From Myxococcales bacterium (lineage in GTDB: Bacteria; Myxococcota_A; Polyangia; Polyangiales; Houyiibacteriaceae): 8,857 nt of DNA. The notes beneath the pieces were generated by a model. The model searched no databases. It worked only from the letters and a program-made list of their open reading frames with translations, and was not told where the DNA came from. The stretch's first letter is position 1. Each line of letters starts with the position of its first letter. The translations under genes and the position numbers were made by a program. The stretch covers positions 1 to 8,857 of the forward strand of contig JABDJF010000336.1 in NCBI GenBank assembly GCA_013002645.1, given 5' to 3'. Positions 5,032-8,857 of this stretch are shown here, piece by piece.

Positions 5032-7209
5032 ATGAGCGGCAATGAAATTCGTCTACAAGCGATCAACGAAGTCACCAATCGGGGCGAAGTCCCGACCGGG
5101 CCTGCGCCGAAGCCTCTGAGCGAGATCTGGGCCAGCGATGTCTTCAATCTCGCGACCATGGAGGAAGCTCTTTCGAAGAGTGCCTTCAAGGAGATGAAGA
5201 AGACGGTGCAGACGGGGGCGCCGCTCGACCCTTCGACGGCTGATGTCGTGGCCGCTGCGATGAAGGATTGGGCCCTCGGGAAGGGGGTGAAGTTCTTCTC
5301 CCACATCTTCTTCCCAATGACGAATATCACGGCGGAAAAGCACGATGGCTTCATCGTGACCAACGCTGACGGCAATGCGATCACCGAGTTCACCGGAAGT
5401 CTCCTCATCAAAGGTGAACCGGACGGTTCCTCTTTTCCAAATGGCAGCCTTCGCATGACCGCCGCAGCGCGGGGCTACACCGCGTGGGACCCGACGAGCC
5501 CGGTCTATGTGATGAACACGCAAAACGGCGCGACCCTGATGATTCCGAGCGTCTTCATGTCCTGGACGGGCGAGGCCCTCGACAAGAAGATCCCGCTTCT
5601 CCGTTCGAACGCGGCAATGGACAAAGCGGCGCAGAAGGTCTTGAAATTGATGGGGGAGACTGAGATCGCGCCACTCAACTCGAGTTGTGGCGCCGAGCAA
5701 GAGTACTTCTTGATCGACTCGCACTTTGCGAACAGTCGGCCCGACCTGCTCCTCGCCGGGCGGACCCTCTTTGGCGCACCGTCGCCCAAGGGCCAGGAGT
5801 TCGACGATCACTACTTCGGTGCCATCCCCGGGCGCGTCCAGGTGTTCATGCAGGCCTTTGAAGACAAGCTCTTCAAGCTCGGCATCCCCGCGAAGACCCA
5901 CCACAACGAGGTCGCGCCGGGGCAGTTCGAGATCGCGCCCTACTTCGAATCGGCAAACGTGGCCGCCGATCACCAGCAGCTCATGATGACGACCATGAAG
6001 AGCACGGCGCTCGAGCATGGCTTCGTATGCCTCCTCCACGAGAAGCCCTTCGCCGGCATCAACGGCTCGGGCAAGCACGTGAACTGGTCGATCGGGAACT
6101 CGACGCAGGGAAACCTCCTCGACCCGGGAAACACACCACACGACAACCTCAACTTCTTACTCTTCTGCGGCGCGGTCATCCGAGGCGTCCATTTGTACGG
6201 TCCGCTCTTGCGCGCCGTCATCGCGACTGCTGGAAACGATCATCGACTCGGAGCCAACGAGGCGCCCCCTGCGATCTTGTCGGTCTATCTGGGCGACCAG
6301 CTCGAAGGCGTCTTCAACGACATCAAGGACGGCAAGGCATCGGTCACGAACGATGGTGGCTTGATGGATCTCGGGCTCTCGCAGATCCTCCCGTTCAAGC
6401 GTGATCCGGGTGACCGAAACCGCACCTCACCCTTCGCCTTCACCGGCAACCGTTTCGAGTTCCGCGCCGTCGGTTCTTCGCAGTCGGTTTCCGGCCCGCT
6501 CGTCGCGATGAACACGATCCTCGCCGACTCCCTCGAATGGATCGCCGAGAAGCTGGAAGCAGAGTTGTCGAGCGGAAAGAAACAGCCGGCCGCGGTCGCC
6601 GCCGTGCTTCAGGAGCTCATGCAGCTGCATGGCAACGTGGTCTTCGGTGGCGATGGCTACGCGCACGAGTGGCACGTCGCCGCGGTCGAAGAGCGCGGCC
6701 TGAAGAACATCCCGACTACAGCCGATGCCCTGCCGATTCTGAGAGACGAATCGGTGGTCGAACTTTTCCAACGCACCGGTGTTCTATCGCCTGTCGAGCT
6801 CGAAAGCCGATACGAGGTCTACGCCGAGCAATACATCCTCTCGATTGGCGTCGAGGCCAAGTTGGTCGTCGAGCTTGCCAAGACCGTCCTGTACCCGGCC
6901 ACCATGTCGTACGTCTCGAGCCTCGCCGCCACGCTCAACAGCGCCTCGGCGTTGGGCGTCGAGTTCGAATCCGCGGCCGTGAAACGGATTGCCCACGAGA
7001 CCAACGCGATGATGTCAGCCGTCAGCTCACTCGAGGAGGCCTTGGCGAACCATCACTTCGATTCGATCGAAGCCCACATGAAGTACTGTGCAGGAACGCT
7101 ACGCGAGCTGATGGACCGGGTCCGGGCCCACGCCGACGCCCTCGAAACTCAGGTCGCCGACGAGTACTGGCCGCTTCCCAAGTACCGGGAGATGCTCTTC
7201 ATCAAGTGA
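5032..7209 (+). CDS. glnN: Type III glutamine synthetase (GSIII), glutamate-ammonia ligase
   Basis: The 725-residue length fits the GSIII family (about 700-730), which is much longer than GSI or GSII. The enzyme joins ammonium to glutamate at the cost of ATP to make glutamine, in the cytoplasm. Residues 1-200 form the GSIII-specific N-terminal part, with FSHIFFPMT (89-97) and EFTGSLLIKGEPDGSSFPNG (119-138). The catalytic core includes the metal-binding CGAEQEYFLID (219-229), THHNEVAPGQFEIAP (289-303), the GINGSGKHVNWS nucleotide/metal loop (342-353) and the glutamate-binding segment DRNRTSPFAFTGNRFEFR (461-478). The GSIII-specific C-terminal region runs from about 500 to 725 and is mostly helical. 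All catalytic motifs look intact. It appears monocistronic, with a strong ribosome-binding site and its own candidate promoter. The next gene is convergent, 13 bases away. The symbol glnN is the one commonly used for GSIII. Confidence 0.97.
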   Translation: MSGNEIRLQAINEVTNRGEVPTGPAPKPLSEIWASDVFNLATMEEALSKSAFKEMKKTVQTGAPLDPSTADVVAAAMKDWALGKGVKFFSHIFFPMTNITAEKHDGFIVTNADGNAITEFTGSLLIKGEPDGSSFPNGSLRMTAAARGYTAWDPTSPVYVMNTQNGATLMIPSVFMSWTGEALDKKIPLLRSNAAMDKAAQKVLKLMGETEIAPLNSSCGAEQEYFLIDSHFANSRPDLLLAGRTLFGAPSPKGQEFDDHYFGAIPGRVQVFMQAFEDKLFKLGIPAKTHHNEVAPGQFEIAPYFESANVAADHQQLMMTTMKSTALEHGFVCLLHEKPFAGINGSGKHVNWSIGNSTQGNLLDPGNTPHDNLNFLLFCGAVIRGVHLYGPLLRAVIATAGNDHRLGANEAPPAILSVYLGDQLEGVFNDIKDGKASVTNDGGLMDLGLSQILPFKRDPGDRNRTSPFAFTGNRFEFRAVGSSQSVSGPLVAMNTILADSLEWIAEKLEAELSSGKKQPAAVAAVLQELMQLHGNVVFGGDGYAHEWHVAAVEERGLKNIPTTADALPILRDESVVELFQRTGVLSPVELESRYEVYAEQYILSIGVEAKLVVELAKTVLYPATMSYVSSLAATLNSASALGVEFESAAVKRIAHETNAMMSAVSSLEEALANHHFDSIEAHMKYCAGTLRELMDRVRAHADALETQVADEYWPLPKYREMLFIK

Positions 7210-7212
7210 GCT

Positions 7213-7241
7213 GCCAACGGGCTCAGCCAGGAACCGCTGGC
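7213..7241. terminator. Hairpin between convergent genes; possible weak terminator
   Basis: GCCAACGG (7213-7220) pairs with CCGCTGGC (7234-7241) across a 13-base loop. In minus-strand RNA the stem is complete with one G-U pair; in plus-strand RNA one A-C mismatch remains. It sits exactly at the 3' ends of the glutamine synthetase gene and the convergent small gene, and the right arm lies in the latter's last codons. No U tract follows on either strand, so intrinsic termination is doubtful. Confidence 0.25.
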
Positions 7242-7582
7242 ACCGGCACCTTGCTGTCTCTGCCTTCGTGTTCGAGGGTCACGTGGAGCGAGCCGGTCAA
7301 CACCCCTTCCCACGGCCCTTGCAGCGTCTCGAAAGCGCTCTCATCGAGGTCGATCGACTCCTCGAGCAGCGCATCGACTAGAAGCTGGCGGTGGTCGTCC
7401 TCCATGTCCCAGTGAACCACCAAGGCCAGTCCGCCGAGCTGATGGGCTTCCGTCAAAAACACGTGCGCTTTCGCGAACGCCCGCTCCACTGCCTGAAGCG
7501 CCGCGGGTGCCGCCGCGTGCATGGTCGCTGTGAGCGCACAGTCCTCAGACACGAAGGTCCAGTTTACCAGCGAGTCCCACAA
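7223..7582 (-). CDS. Small protein of unknown family; start uncertain
   Basis: Only the portion from the TTG at 7582 (119 residues) is given here. Later standard starts are GTG 7552 and ATG 7522; none has a convincing ribosome-binding site. Coding-like sequence continues upstream of 7582 (RQDFDFEVVGRRDGLGHVF), to about the hydrolase stop at 7671, but without ATG, GTG or TTG. A CTG at 7690 overlapping the hydrolase end is one option. The product is acidic. It has a mixed beta pattern at its ends (ALTATMHAAAP; GVLTGSLHVTLEHEG), a central helix (ALQAVERAFAKAHVFLTEAH) and a short His/Asp/Glu-rich patch (VVHWDMEDDHRQLL). No signal peptide or membrane helix is seen. It follows the hydrolase on the same strand and is probably translated from the same mRNA. 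I do not recognise the family. Confidence 0.65.
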   Translation of the reverse strand: MWDSLVNWTFVSEDCALTATMHAAAPAALQAVERAFAKAHVFLTEAHQLGGLALVVHWDMEDDHRQLLVDALLEESIDLDESAFETLQGPWEGVLTGSLHVTLEHEGRDSKVPVPAVPG

Positions 7583-7670
7583 AGTAAAAACGTGCCCGAG
7601 CCCGTCTCTGCGGCCGACAACTTCGAAGTCGAAATCTTGCCGCCCAACCCTAGCCGCCGCCGCTCCGGCC

Positions 7671-8579
7671 TTAGTCCGATTCGGACCCAGTCGCAGAGGG
7701 CGGCCGAAGAATCCGCTTCTGCGACACCTTGATGCGAGCCGGCCGAGTCGATTCGATGAATTCGGTGAGCGCCGTGACGAAACGATCGGGCGCTTCGCAA
7801 TGCGGATAGTGCCCCACGCCTTCGATGATTTCGAGCCAACTCCCCGCGATTGCCGCGTGTGCGTCATACCCGTGTCCAACCGGAATAACCCGATCATCCT
7901 CGCCCCAAATGATGAGCGTGGGCATCCCGGCAGACAGGTATAGCTTGTCGCTTGCGCTCACCGCCTGGCCACGTGGGTCAATGACCGCGCGTAGAGTGCG
8001 CAGGAATGCGCGACGCGCTTCAACATCCCCGAGCGAGGAGTAGCTCCTCCACAGCTCGGGAATTACGGTCGCGCTCTGGAGCTTTTTTCGGAGTGCGACC
8101 CGGCCGAGCGTCTCGACGGTGCGCCGGACGGCTGGTGCGCAAGCCACCAGCAATACCGCTTCTGACCCCGGAAGTGTGAGCATCCGGAGGAGGGGGTTGA
8201 CCTCGGTGCCGAGCCCCCCCGCGTTGACGAGCACCAATCGCTCGCAGCGCTCTGGGTACTGATACGCGAGCTGCATCGCTATTCCTCCGCCGTACGACTG
8301 GCCGACGACCGTGGCGCGCTTGTATCCCAGGGCAACGATCAAGTCGCGCAAAACGGACGCCATTGCGCCAAGCGAGTAGTCGCCCTTCGTCTTGTCCGAC
8401 TCCCCATGCCCAAAGAGGTCCGGGGCCAAAACGGTGAAGCGCTCGCTCAGCGGGGGCATGACCTGCTTCCAGGTCGTTGCGCTGCCGGCCATGCCGTGAA
8501 TCAGAAGCACCAGCGGGCCTTTGCCAGCAAGTCGATAGGTCAGGCGCTTGCCATGGATGATGACTCCTTGCTGCTCCAT
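7671..8579 (-). CDS. Alpha/beta-fold hydrolase
   Basis: The 302-residue protein has the full set of alpha/beta-hydrolase landmarks. These are the oxyanion motif LLIHGMAGSATTW (25-37), APDLFGHGESD (52-62), the nucleophile elbow GQSYGG with Ser95, the acid Asp229 in WGEDDRVIP (225-233) and the catalytic His257 in GVGHYPHCEAP (254-264). A cap of helices lies at about 122-205. Residues 280-302 are an extra basic, then polar tail beyond the fold. There is no signal peptide, so it acts in the cytoplasm. Substrate cannot be read from sequence: esterases, meta-cleavage product hydrolases, haloperoxidase-like and lipase-like members share this pattern. It starts 22 bases after the methyltransferase stop, so the two are probably co-transcribed. 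The start rests on ATG position and family N-terminus; no good ribosome-binding site is present. Confidence 0.93.
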   Translation of the reverse strand: MEQQGVIIHGKRLTYRLAGKGPLVLLIHGMAGSATTWKQVMPPLSERFTVLAPDLFGHGESDKTKGDYSLGAMASVLRDLIVALGYKRATVVGQSYGGGIAMQLAYQYPERCERLVLVNAGGLGTEVNPLLRMLTLPGSEAVLLVACAPAVRRTVETLGRVALRKKLQSATVIPELWRSYSSLGDVEARRAFLRTLRAVIDPRGQAVSASDKLYLSAGMPTLIIWGEDDRVIPVGHGYDAHAAIAGSWLEIIEGVGHYPHCEAPDRFVTALTEFIESTRPARIKVSQKRILRPPSATGSESD

Positions 8580-8601
8580 CGAGTCAGCATCTTACCACGG
8601 C

Positions 8602-8857
8602 CTAGATTCGAACCAGTTTCGCGATCAACTCCAGATGCGGCGTCTGCGGCAAGGTATCGTAGGCGCGCAAGCTCTCGAGCCGGTAGCCCTCCGAAAGCGC
8701 TCCAATGTCCCTGGCGAGCCCAGCGGGTCCACAGGCCATCACATGAATACGCGCAGGACGCAGCCCAAGCAGCTCCGCGGCCACCGCCAGGCCGAGCCCT
8801 TTGCGGGGCGGGTTCGCGACCACCGCCCCCGGAGAGTCGATTTGGGCGGCCAAGAAC
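8602..8857 (-). CDS. RNA (uracil-5-)-methyltransferase of the TrmA/RlmC/RlmD family, C-terminal part only
   Basis: The frame is open through the right edge, so only the last 84 residues or so are present. They match the end of the SAM-dependent uridine C5 methyltransferase domain: VVANPPRKGLG (motif IV), then IHVMACGPAGLARDIGAL with the catalytic cysteine normally found in a Ser-Cys-Asn/Asp-Pro setting, then GYRLESLRAYDTLPQTPHLELIAKLVR, corresponding to the family's '(D)xxPxTxHxE' ending. The Glu in PHLE would be the general base. The family methylates a uridine in 23S rRNA or tRNA. The NPPR form recalls RlmC, whereas many relatives have DPPR; the exact target cannot be decided from this fragment. 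It is the likely first gene of an operon with the hydrolase. Confidence 0.88.
   Translation of the reverse strand, partial: FLAAQIDSPGAVVANPPRKGLGLAVAAELLGLRPARIHVMACGPAGLARDIGALSEGYRLESLRAYDTLPQTPHLELIAKLVRI

Noticed and set aside
5053..6141. Long open frame (362 codons) antisense to the glutamine synthetase gene
   Set aside because: It mirrors the opposite strand's GC-biased codons, has an Arg/His/Glu-rich composition typical of shadow frames, and the sense strand encodes an unmistakable GSIII.
7391..7943. Two plus-strand frames (7391-7732 and 7521-7943) opposite the small gene and the hydrolase end
   Set aside because: Basic, low-complexity translations, no ribosome-binding site, and the minus strand carries the coding pattern.
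1..8857. CRISPR, transposon ends, tRNA or attachment sites
   Set aside because: No direct repeat arrays, terminal inverted repeats, transposase fragments or tRNA-like cloverleaf sequences were found by reading either strand.

Overview
This is a GC-rich bacterial window with dense gene packing and third codon positions dominated by G and C. It looks like a chromosomal stretch of a large-genome Gram-negative bacterium. The mix of an ECF sigma/anti-sigma pair, an RCK-type potassium channel, a type III glutamine synthetase and a cysteine-rich protein of unknown family would fit a myxobacterial/'deltaproteobacterial' or Planctomycetota-like lineage. That placement is an inference from gene content only. 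I see no rRNA, tRNA, CRISPR array, transposase, integrase or attachment site.

Layout. (1) 1-548 (+): the 3' part of a multi-pass membrane protein, cut by the window edge. (2) 545-2739 (-): a two-gene operon encoding an ECF sigma factor and, overlapping it by ATGA, a membrane anti-sigma factor. The anti-sigma carries a zinc-finger N-terminus fused to a bactofilin-like beta-helix and a multi-helix membrane domain. (3) 2740-3066: a mostly non-coding gap between divergent genes, with a possible sigma-operon promoter and in-frame coding-like sequence at its right end. (4) 3067-3684 (+): a protein of unknown family, rich in cysteine near its C-terminus, which seems to lack its true N-terminus. (5) 3826-4914 (+): a two-transmembrane potassium channel with a cytosolic RCK domain and an unusual selectivity filter. 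(6) 5032-7209 (+): a complete type III glutamine synthetase. (7) 7223-8857 (-): a probable operon of a TrmA/RlmC/RlmD-type RNA methyltransferase (cut by the edge), an alpha/beta hydrolase and a small protein of unknown family.

How the genes work together. Only the sigma/anti-sigma pair is clearly one functional unit. The membrane protein should hold the sigma factor until an envelope signal arrives, and the beta-helix is the obvious candidate sensor or scaffold. The channel (potassium homeostasis) and glutamine synthetase (ammonium assimilation) are co-oriented but each has its own candidate promoter, so they are probably independent. The most unusual element in the window is the anti-sigma/bactofilin-like fusion.
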